From an uncultured Bacilli bacterium (lineage in GTDB: Bacteria > Bacillota_I > Bacilli_A > RF39 > UBA660), in assembly GCA_934087065.1 (NCBI GenBank), contig CAKOIS010000025.1, positions 1 to 7,940 of the forward strand: a stretch of DNA of 7,940 bases. Direction: 5' to 3'. The position numbers were made by a program, and so were the translations under genes. The notes beneath the pieces are model-generated. The model was not told the origin of the DNA. It searched no databases and saw only the letters and a list, made by a program, of their open reading frames with translations. The stretch's first letter is position 1. Each line of letters begins with the position of its first letter. Of the stretch, positions 1 to 5,390 are shown piece by piece.

Positions 1-36
1 TTATCACTTCCGTACCTTATAAGAATATCATAAAAT

Positions 37-52
37 TATAGAAATTTCTATA
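37..52. repeat. 16-bp perfect palindrome
   Basis: The sequence TATAGAAATTTCTATA is its own reverse complement with no spacer, and the symmetry stops at both ends. It lies in an untranslated stretch between the left window edge and the terminator of the small membrane protein gene. It could be an operator for a gene beyond the left edge. It is all A/T apart from one G and one C, so it could also arise by chance in this AT-rich DNA. Confidence 0.4.
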
Positions 53-70
53 GAACAAAGTTTTTATTTT

Positions 71-108
71 ACAAAAAAGATACTTCTTGTTTGGTTGAAG
101 TATCTTTT
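71..108 (-). terminator. Rho-independent terminator of the small membrane protein gene
   Basis: A perfect 12-bp stem pairs 75-86 with 97-108 around a 10-base loop (87-96). Read on the minus strand, the stem ends in a run of T that continues just past it. The TAA stop codon of the gene (109-107) overlaps the first stem bases, so gene and terminator are fused end to end. Confidence 0.85.
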
Positions 109-547
109 AGTTTTCAATTGTTTTTATGTCTTTAAATACAAACACGCTTATTACTACTGAATATACTAAAATAAATATTGATGTGAAACCATATACACAG
201 AATGAACCTGTTATAAAGTAGCTAGCTATGTCCATTAAACATATTACAGGTATTACTACTATTGTTATTTTGCTTACTATACTCTTTTTATATTTCAAAC
301 ATAATGGAATAGCAGCAAGTGTAATAATTAAAAATATGTAGTCTATTATGTATGTTGGTAAAAACCAATTCCAAGCAGTTTTGTATGAAGACATTACTAC
401 ACTTTCTACTTCAGGACTTTTGCTAATAATACCTGCAAATATTGAAGCTACATACGTAGTTATTCTTTCTAAACTTGAAATAAATATTAATACTGCACTT
501 AATATAAGCATTGTAATTTTGATAATCTTTTTATATAAATCTCCCAC
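107..547 (-). CDS. Small four-helix membrane protein of unknown function
   Basis: This 146-residue protein matches no family I recognise. Hydrophobic segments lie at about residues 9-25, 62-84, 93-112 and 118-138, which fits a four-helix inner-membrane protein. The first and second are joined by a roughly 35-residue loop containing SKSPEVESV, and a short basic loop (KYKKSIVSK) follows the second. The start is GTG: a strong Shine-Dalgarno (AGGAGGA, 554-560) lies six bases upstream, whereas the first ATG is at residue 13 inside the first helix. It is preceded by the thioredoxin-like gene on the same strand, but a terminator separates them. It could be an accessory of the neighbouring envelope genes, but nothing in the sequence gives a function. 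Confidence 0.8.
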   Translation of the reverse strand: MGDLYKKIIKITMLILSAVLIFISSLERITTYVASIFAGIISKSPEVESVVMSSYKTAWNWFLPTYIIDYIFLIITLAAIPLCLKYKKSIVSKITIVVIPVICLMDIASYFITGSFCVYGFTSIFILVYSVVISVFVFKDIKTIEN

Positions 548-553
548 TTTTAT

Positions 554-560
554 TCCTCCT
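554..560 (-). promoter_or_regulatory. Shine-Dalgarno that fixes a GTG start
   Basis: AGGAGGA on the minus strand lies six bases upstream of GTG at 547. No in-frame ATG lies at a comparable distance, so this site decides the start of the small membrane protein. Confidence 0.8.
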
Positions 561-566
561 AGTATA

Positions 567-595
567 AGTATACAATAAAGTTAAAACTAAGTAAA
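567..595 (-). promoter_or_regulatory. Possible promoter of the small membrane protein gene
   Basis: A -35-like TTTACT (590-595) and a -10-like TATACT (567-572) are 17 bases apart on the minus strand, immediately behind the terminator of the thioredoxin-like gene. The predicted start near 560 would put the Shine-Dalgarno at the very 5' end of the transcript, which is a weakness of this call. Confidence 0.4.
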
Positions 596-621
596 GAAAA
601 AACTGTAACTAATCGTTACAG
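596..621 (-). terminator. Rho-independent terminator of the thioredoxin-like gene
   Basis: A 7-bp stem (CTGTAAC with GTTACAG, 603-609 and 615-621) closes a 5-base loop. On the minus strand it is followed by six T (602-597). The hairpin includes the last codons and the TAG stop of the gene, so the terminator is partly coding. Confidence 0.8.
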
Positions 622-1214
622 CCACTTTTACAAACTGTGCTTTTTATTTCGTTGAATGCTTTTTCTAATTTTGTTTTTAAAGCATCTAAATCCTCATTTT
701 TCCAGTACTCTTCTGGAGTTTTGTAACCTTTTGTATCTTTTGATGTTTCGTCATTGTAGTCTACTATTTGACCGTCTTTTACAATTATTAAAGCTGGTAC
801 ATATATTCTTTTATTTCCTTCATCATCATTTGGTAAATATACATCTAACATACTCACTATTTTTTGATATTCTTCTGTGTTGTTTTTTCTGTCTTCTTTG
901 ATGTTAAAATAATATACTTTATCTATACCAACTTTTTTTGCTACTTCTTCAACATATGGAACGTAAGCTTGACACCATGGGCATTCTGGGAAACCTAGAT
1001 ATACTACACCTGTTCCTTTTTCTAGAATGTTTATTATTTGGTCTACACTTCTATAAACAAATGGATTATCATCACTTACATTAGTGTATTCACTCTTAAA
1101 TTTCTTTGCATCATCAATTTTATTGTCGTCCTTCTTAATTAGGAAGAAATATGATAGTATTAAACCCAATACTATAAGTATGCCTCCAATTATTAATAAT
1201 TTTTTATCTTTCAT
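609..1214 (-). CDS. Membrane-anchored thioredoxin-fold protein, CPWC active site
   Basis: The 201-residue protein begins with a short basic segment and one hydrophobic helix (about residues 5-26), with no clear cleavage site, so it is probably anchored with its catalytic domain outside the membrane. The thioredoxin-fold region runs from about 50 to 190. It carries the redox motif Cys78-Pro-Trp-Cys81 in the context FPECPWCQAY and a likely cis-Pro at 140 (YVPALII). These features place it among extracytoplasmic thiol-disulfide oxidoreductases, resembling bacteriocin-transport-accessory-type proteins. Two more cysteines near the C-terminus (195 and 199, CKSGC) could form a second redox pair, which thioredoxins do not normally have. 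The Shine-Dalgarno AAGGAGGA (1220-1227) supports the start. Its neighbour upstream encodes a membrane regulator with six ectodomain cysteines, a possible substrate. Whether it oxidises, reduces or isomerises disulfides cannot be read from sequence. Confidence 0.88.
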   Translation of the reverse strand: MKDKKLLIIGGILIVLGLILSYFFLIKKDDNKIDDAKKFKSEYTNVSDDNPFVYRSVDQIINILEKGTGVVYLGFPECPWCQAYVPYVEEVAKKVGIDKVYYFNIKEDRKNNTEEYQKIVSMLDVYLPNDDEGNKRIYVPALIIVKDGQIVDYNDETSKDTKGYKTPEEYWKNEDLDALKTKLEKAFNEIKSTVCKSGCND

Positions 1215-1235
1215 GTTTGTCCTCCTTCTATTAAA

Positions 1236-1264
1236 ATGATAGCATATTTATTTTTATTTGTAAC
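1236..1264 (-). promoter_or_regulatory. Promoter of the thioredoxin-like gene
   Basis: The -35 element GTTACA (1259-1264) is 17 bases from the -10 element TATCAT (1236-1241). The -10 has the extended TGn upstream, giving TGCTATCAT. It lies in the 67-base gap behind the XRE regulator gene, where I see no convincing terminator, so co-transcription with the regulator is also possible. Confidence 0.6.
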
Positions 1265-1281
1265 TAAACTTTAGGTTGAAT

Positions 1282-1983
1282 TTATTTTTTATTACAAGTT
1301 TTGCTTAAGTTTAGTGGAATTTTATAGGTTGTTGTTTTGTTATTTTCATCTGTTGCGTTTATTTCAATGTATAAGCTTGAGTTATCATAATTGTTACAGT
1401 TTTTTGAAAAGTCTTCTAAGTCAAAGTCTATTTTTTCTAGGTAACTTTCTAGTGAGATAACACCATCATACTTATATTTACAAGTATCTAATACTTTTAG
1501 TACGTTATCTTTTTGTTCATATAGGTTACATTCTATTTTTGTGTATTTTGATGTGTCATCTCCACCACAGTATGTTACGTTTGATAAGTGTAAGTGACTA
1601 TTGTTTTTGTTATATGCAAGTGACCCAAAGATGTTAAAGTCTTCACAATTAGATGTTACTGTTTTAAAGTTTATTTCTGAGTTATTAGAATGAAATAATA
1701 TTGTGCATACTATTATTAGGGTTAGTACTAATAAAGTTGATATTAGGATAATTAAATTTTTGTTTTTCTTTTTTGATACTTGACTACCTAATATTTCGTC
1801 TAAGCTTATGTTATGTTCAGAACATATTTCTTTTAGTAAAGCAACATCTGGAAGATTTTTTCCGTTTTCCCATTTGCTTACTGCTTGGTATGTTACTCCA
1901 TATTTTTTAGCAAATTCGTTTTGTGTTAGGTTGTCTTTTTGTCTTAGTGTTTTTATTAATGAAGCTATTCTTTCTGTATCCAT
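1282..1983 (-). CDS. Membrane-anchored XRE-family regulator with Cys-rich ectodomain
   Basis: This 233-residue protein has an N-terminal Cro/C1-type helix-turn-helix (about residues 5-64), including LTQNEFAKKYGVTYQAVSKW and the typical WENGKNLPDV. A Lys-rich stretch (KKKNKN) follows, then one transmembrane helix (about 77-97) and an ectodomain of about 135 residues. The layout predicts a DNA-binding domain inside and a sensor or anchor domain outside. The outer domain contains six cysteines (113, 139, 152, 168, 196 and 230), enough for three disulfides, and is otherwise unlike any family I know. I start it at ATG 1983: AAGGGG lies five bases upstream. The in-frame GTG two codons earlier overlaps that Shine-Dalgarno itself. 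It sits nine bases behind the DUF368 gene, so the two are co-transcribed. Its DNA target is unknown; the operon promoter is the obvious candidate. Confidence 0.88.
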   Translation of the reverse strand: MDTERIASLIKTLRQKDNLTQNEFAKKYGVTYQAVSKWENGKNLPDVALLKEICSEHNISLDEILGSQVSKKKNKNLIILISTLLVLTLIIVCTILFHSNNSEINFKTVTSNCEDFNIFGSLAYNKNNSHLHLSNVTYCGGDDTSKYTKIECNLYEQKDNVLKVLDTCKYKYDGVISLESYLEKIDFDLEDFSKNCNNYDNSSLYIEINATDENNKTTTYKIPLNLSKTCNKK

Positions 1984-1988
1984 AGGCA

Positions 1989-1994
1989 CCCCTT
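1989..1994 (-). promoter_or_regulatory. Shine-Dalgarno deciding the XRE regulator start
   Basis: AAGGGG overlaps the TAA stop of the DUF368 gene and lies five bases before ATG 1983. The alternative GTG at 1989 begins with the last G of this site, so it could not be served by it. Confidence 0.75.
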
Positions 1995-2841
1995 ATTCGT
2001 CAAATACCTTGTATACTAGCACTGTATTTATAACGAGTAAAACTATACCTATTATTAAGTGTGTTAAGTTAAATGGAAACTTGCTCACTTCATAAATTAC
2101 GCTTATAATGCTAGATAATACAAAGCCTATTATTGCATAGTATGTTTCTCTTTTGTAGTGTTTTAGACACCATTCTATTAGTTTTGATATAAATATTATT
2201 CCGATAACTACGCCTAACATAAATGTAGCCATTAAAATTAAGTTGGGTCCAAGATTTTTGAATGAAGTTATGTCGTTAACTAAGTTTAGAACTGGTTCAT
2301 AGTAACCTATTAGCATAAGAGTAAATGAGCCACTTATACCTGGTACGACCATAGTTACTGCAGCAATCGCGCCCACTAAAAGTAATGTGAAGTACCCGCC
2401 TATACTCATGTTAGTTAATATTACATTTGAGTTTGATTTATGGAATATTAGCATACTTATTACTATGATTAAACCTACTAGCATAAGAGTCATATCTTTT
2501 AAGTTTGTTTTTGTTCCTTTTACGTTTCTTACTAAAGCAGGTATACCACCAATAATCATTCCTAGGAATATAAGTATTGTTATTATTGGAGCTTTGTCTA
2601 AACCAAATTTAATTAGTTTTGCAAATACTGCAACTGAGAAAACTACGCCTAAGCCTATTGGTAGTAAATACATGAAGTATTTTTTAAAGTTTGCTATGCT
2701 TTTATAGAAATTACTTGCTGCTTCAATTAGTTCTTCATATATTCCCATTAGGACTGCTAAAGTTCCACCACTTACTCCTGGGATAACAAATGCCACACCT
2801 AGTACTACACCTTTTATAAATAATATTAATTTTTCTTTCAT
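1993..2841 (-). CDS. DUF368/PopT-family undecaprenyl-phosphate translocase
   Basis: This 282-residue polytopic membrane protein has the two diagnostic, internally repeated family motifs: VIPGVSGGTLA at residues 19-29 and VVPGISGSFTLMLIGYYEPV at 165-184. They mark the two related halves of the fold. About eight or nine hydrophobic segments cover the chain, and the length is normal for the family. DUF368 (PF04018) proteins were shown experimentally in other bacteria to return undecaprenyl phosphate from the outer to the inner leaflet of the cytoplasmic membrane, so that the carrier can be reused for peptidoglycan and wall polymers. The assignment is by family; function in this organism is inferred. 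It has its own promoter and a clear Shine-Dalgarno (AAAGGA, 2851-2856), and leads a two-gene unit with the membrane-anchored XRE regulator. The gene just upstream encodes a PAP2 phosphatase of the type that produces this carrier. Confidence 0.93.
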   Translation of the reverse strand: MKEKLILFIKGVVLGVAFVIPGVSGGTLAVLMGIYEELIEAASNFYKSIANFKKYFMYLLPIGLGVVFSVAVFAKLIKFGLDKAPIITILIFLGMIIGGIPALVRNVKGTKTNLKDMTLMLVGLIIVISMLIFHKSNSNVILTNMSIGGYFTLLLVGAIAAVTMVVPGISGSFTLMLIGYYEPVLNLVNDITSFKNLGPNLILMATFMLGVVIGIIFISKLIEWCLKHYKRETYYAIIGFVLSSIISVIYEVSKFPFNLTHLIIGIVLLVINTVLVYKVFDE

Positions 2842-2863
2842 ATTTAATTTTCCTTTCTATATA

Positions 2864-2892
2864 ATTTTATCATATTTGATTTTCTTTGTCAC
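2864..2892 (-). promoter_or_regulatory. Promoter of the DUF368-XRE regulator unit
   Basis: The -35 element GTGACA (2887-2892, five of six consensus bases) is 17 bases from the -10 element TAAAAT (2864-2869). The -10 has an extended TGn, giving TGATAAAAT. A start near 2857 would leave a leader of about 15 bases carrying the Shine-Dalgarno. Confidence 0.75.
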
Positions 2893-2904
2893 TAAATGAG
2901 TATT

Positions 2905-2932
2905 AAAAAAATACACAAGTTTTAGTGTATTT
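2905..2932 (-). terminator. Rho-independent terminator of the ATP-grasp/ZIP/PAP2 operon
   Basis: An 8-bp stem pairs AAATACAC (2909-2916) with GTGTATTT (2925-2932) around an 8-base loop. On the minus strand it runs into a T tract. It starts two bases after the PAP2 stop codon and separates this operon from the DUF368 promoter. Confidence 0.8.
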
Positions 2933-2934
2933 AG

Positions 2935-3546
2935 TTAGATATTTTTTATTTTGTAATATCTTATGAACATTGTTAAGATAAGTATTCCTAATAAGTATGC
3001 AGTTAGTACGTCACTTAGAAAGTGCACGCCTAAGTATAGTCTAGAAATTCCTATTAGTATTATTAATATTGTAAGTAGTATTCTTAATGTTAGTCTTAAG
3101 TTATTGTTTTTTATATTTTTTAGTAAGTAAATTATTATTCCATAGAAGACTACGCTACAGATGGTGTGTCCACTTGGGAAACTTGGGTCAAGTGGTGGAG
3201 TAACTATCCATGTAAGTGGTCTATTTCTGTTTATAATTAATTTAAAAGTCATGTTTGTTATGTATGATGTAATAAGTGGTACTACTGTTAATTTAAAGTA
3301 GATTTTTGATTTTATTAAGACTATTAAAAGTACTATAATGTAGAAGTATACACTACCTAGAAGGGAAGTGAATCTCATGGTGTAGTTTAAGAAATCAGTA
3401 TGATAAAGTGTTAATAACTTATCATGAATAAATGTATCTAGTGTTAATAACTCATAACTAAAGTGCTTTTTTACTAAAATAAATGTTAATAACATTAAAA
3501 TAATTGTTATTAAGTAGTACTTATTCACTTTTATAAACTCTTTCAT
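2935..3546 (-). CDS. PAP2-family membrane lipid phosphatase, likely undecaprenyl-diphosphate phosphatase type
   Basis: The 203-residue membrane protein contains the full three-part PAP2 phosphatase signature: KLIINRNRP (Lys102, Arg109, Pro110), PSGH (124-127, His127) and SRLYLGVHFLSD (Ser168, Arg169, His175, Asp179). His175 is the expected nucleophile of the phospho-enzyme intermediate, and His127 the acid/base. About five or six hydrophobic segments surround these motifs, which face the outer side in this family. Family members remove phosphate from undecaprenyl diphosphate, phosphatidylglycerol phosphate or other lipid phosphates, and sequence alone does not choose between these. The adjacent DUF368 translocase favours the undecaprenyl carrier. 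It is the last gene of a three-gene operon, ten bases after the ZIP gene, with Shine-Dalgarno AAGAGG (3553-3558) overlapping the preceding stop. All motif residues are intact. Confidence 0.93.
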   Translation of the reverse strand: MKEFIKVNKYYLITIILMLLTFILVKKHFSYELLTLDTFIHDKLLTLYHTDFLNYTMRFTSLLGSVYFYIIVLLIVLIKSKIYFKLTVVPLITSYITNMTFKLIINRNRPLTWIVTPPLDPSFPSGHTICSVVFYGIIIYLLKNIKNNNLRLTLRILLTILIILIGISRLYLGVHFLSDVLTAYLLGILILTMFIRYYKIKNI

Positions 3547-3556
3547 ATTGTGCCTC

Positions 3557-4297
3557 TTATATAAATAAAGTTATTAACATCAAGACTAAACCACAAAGCA
3601 TAGAAATGTATGTAGTTTTTTTATCTTTTGTTTCTTTTATTAGTGGTAGGAATTCAAATAAACCGATATATAAAATCATACCAAATGTTAATGAAAGTAA
3701 ACTTCCAATTAAGAAACTATTTAATGTAACTTGTCTTAATACCACTGCACCTAGTAAGTAAGAAGAACCTATTAGTATCATATATAATAAGGTTTTACTT
3801 TTTCCATAGAGTTTACTAAATGTGCTAGATAAGGTAAAACCAAGTGGGACGTTGTGCATAGCAATTCCTAAAGTTAGAATTACTGCTGCTTCACTACTTG
3901 ATAAGACCGTTCCATAAAGTGTCATACCTTCTATAAAATTGTGAATAACTAAGAATACGCAAGTGATTAAAGAAATGTGTTTAATGTGGTTACTTTCTTT
4001 GCCTTCTTGATGATGATGTCCGCCTAGTATGTCTAGTGCTATAATTAAACCAAATCCCATAATTGTGAAGAAAACAATAAATATTATACTCTTGAAGTTA
4101 GTTAAGCCTTCTATATAATACTCATATGCGTCTGGTATAAGGTGGAATACACCAAGTAAGACTAGAACTACAAAGCCCAGTGATACACTTATGTTCATTA
4201 CTTTTTCGCTGTTTTTTGTGCTAAAGACTATTAATGAGCCAAAAAGTAGTGAGAATATTTCAAATAAACTTAGTACTAAAACTATAAATAATTCCAT
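3557..4297 (-). CDS. ZIP-family divalent metal transporter with altered TM5 motif
   Basis: This 246-residue protein has seven or eight hydrophobic segments and the ZIP landmarks. These are FHLIPDA in the second helix (His52, Pro55, Asp56), a cytoplasmic-type His-rich loop GGHHHQEG (92-99), HNFIEG in the fourth helix (His119, Asn120, Glu123) and HNVPLG in the fifth (His148, Asn149). The family takes up Zn2+, Fe2+ or Mn2+ into the cytoplasm. The fifth-helix motif normally reads HNxPEG; here the Glu, a ligand of the binuclear metal site in characterised ZIPs, is Leu152. Specificity or mechanism may therefore differ, or this may be a known subclade variant. It lies nine bases behind the ATP-grasp gene, with its Shine-Dalgarno (GGAGAG) overlapping the TAG stop of that gene, and ten bases ahead of PAP2. 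The metal may serve enzymes of the envelope pathway, but that is a guess. Confidence 0.88.
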   Translation of the reverse strand: MELFIVLVLSLFEIFSLLFGSLIVFSTKNSEKVMNISVSLGFVVLVLLGVFHLIPDAYEYYIEGLTNFKSIIFIVFFTIMGFGLIIALDILGGHHHQEGKESNHIKHISLITCVFLVIHNFIEGMTLYGTVLSSSEAAVILTLGIAMHNVPLGFTLSSTFSKLYGKSKTLLYMILIGSSYLLGAVVLRQVTLNSFLIGSLLSLTFGMILYIGLFEFLPLIKETKDKKTTYISMLCGLVLMLITLFI

Positions 4298-4306
4298 ATA
4301 ACTCTC

Positions 4307-5320
4307 CTATAAATCCATATATTTTTTAAATTTTGGAAGGTCTCCTGTTTTTATTCCACTTATGCTTGGCTTTACTTGGAATACTCCAGGATATTCGTTT
4401 CCTTCAATTACACAGATACCATTTTCTGTTATAACTATGTCCCATCCAACGTATCTTATTGTTGGTACTCTTTTACTTAGTTTGTCTACAAAAGAGAATA
4501 CTTTATCAAAGTTTGGAACTTTAAAGCCCACGATTTTTTCGTGTGTTTTGGGGTGTTCGTAGTATATACGACCAACTTCGTCTATTGCTGGGACATAAAC
4601 TATACCACTTTCGTTAACAAATGTGTACATTCCCCCACTACTGAAGTTATCAACACTTCCATTGTTACCAATTCTTAAAATTGTGTTTAGTATTCTAGTT
4701 GTGCCTGTGTTATCTAAAAATGTTATTACTCTTAATGTGTTAACGCTTCCACTATAAAGTTTTGATAGTTCTTTGTTTTGAATTATTACTTCTTCTAAAA
4801 GGAACTGTTCTTTTTTCATAATGCTATTATAAAGTTTAAGTATGTTATACTCGTTTTTAAATATTGATTTGTCTATTGGTATTATTTCTATACCTTTTCC
4901 ACCACAGTTGTCTAGGGGCTTACATACTATTTTATCTTTATTATATATAAACTCTTTAAATTCTTTAAATGTAGCTTCTCTAAGGTCTAAGAATTCTCTA
5001 CCTAAGTACTCTTTAAATAGTTTATTGAATTCTCCTTTATCTTCTAGTAAATGCCAATCTTCTTTTCTGTTGTATCTTTTTACTATGTCGTTGTTGTATT
5101 TTCCTGTTAGGTATGTTTTTCTTTCTTTTCCATTTAGTAAGTAAAACTCAAACTCAAAGTAGTCCATGTAACCACTTCCGTACAAAAGTGCACATTTTGC
5201 CATGTCAAAAAGAATGCTTACTGTGCTTTTGTTCATTTTGTCTGCCACGATTTTTGCATGGTTAACGTATTCTTTGTATCTCATGTTTTTAATTTTTTTT
5301 AATATATAACTTATTTTCAT
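4307..5320 (-). CDS. Sugar-transfer-associated ATP-grasp family protein
   Basis: The 337-residue soluble protein resembles the sugar-transfer-associated ATP-grasp family (PF14397). Visible landmarks are the first nucleotide-binding lysine in VCKPLDNCGGKGIEII (Lys134, with the Gly-rich loop 140-143), a hinge acidic pair (Glu176-177, LLEEVI), VNTLRV (193-198), FSSGGM (226-231) and the C-terminal metal/ATP segment YVGWDIVITENGICVIEGN (290-308), with Asp294, Glu306 and Asn308 as likely ligands. The N-terminal 100 residues hold the family's helical, basic region. ATP-grasp enzymes join a carboxylate to an amine or similar group through an acyl phosphate. Family members sit in capsule and wall-polymer clusters, but the substrate is not known. 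It is first in an operon with ZIP and PAP2. No strong AGGAGG precedes the ATG; GTGAT (5326-5330), matching the downstream part of the consensus at correct phase, may serve instead. Confidence 0.85.
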   Translation of the reverse strand: MKISYILKKIKNMRYKEYVNHAKIVADKMNKSTVSILFDMAKCALLYGSGYMDYFEFEFYLLNGKERKTYLTGKYNNDIVKRYNRKEDWHLLEDKGEFNKLFKEYLGREFLDLREATFKEFKEFIYNKDKIVCKPLDNCGGKGIEIIPIDKSIFKNEYNILKLYNSIMKKEQFLLEEVIIQNKELSKLYSGSVNTLRVITFLDNTGTTRILNTILRIGNNGSVDNFSSGGMYTFVNESGIVYVPAIDEVGRIYYEHPKTHEKIVGFKVPNFDKVFSFVDKLSKRVPTIRYVGWDIVITENGICVIEGNEYPGVFQVKPSISGIKTGDLPKFKKYMDL

Positions 5321-5337
5321 TTAACATCACTAATAAA

Positions 5338-5366
5338 ATTATAAATTAAATAAAGAAAAAAGTAAA
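5338..5366 (-). promoter_or_regulatory. Promoter of the ATP-grasp/ZIP/PAP2 operon
   Basis: A perfect -10 TATAAT (5338-5343) lies 17 bases from a -35-like TTTACT (5361-5366). The -35 is inside the stem of the preceding gene's terminator. A start near 5331 leaves a leader of only about 11 bases. Confidence 0.65.
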
Positions 5367-5386
5367 CCCCAAAAGATTTACTTTTT
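5351..5386 (-). terminator. Rho-independent terminator of the secreted repeat protein gene
   Basis: A perfect 10-bp A/T-rich stem pairs 5357-5366 with 5377-5386 around a 10-base loop that reads TCTTTTGGGG on the minus strand. T-rich sequence follows. The stem begins four bases after the TAA stop. Only one G-C pair stabilises the stem, so termination may be incomplete and allow read-through into the ATP-grasp operon. Confidence 0.75.
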
Positions 5387-5390
5387 ATAT

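Noticed and set aside
1265..1281. CTAAA/TTTAG dyad behind the XRE regulator as a terminator
   Set aside because: The dyad leaves a loop too small or a very short stem, and no T tract follows on the minus strand.
1984..1989. GTG start for the XRE regulator two codons upstream
   Set aside because: It overlaps the AAGGGG ribosome-binding site, which is correctly spaced for ATG 1983.
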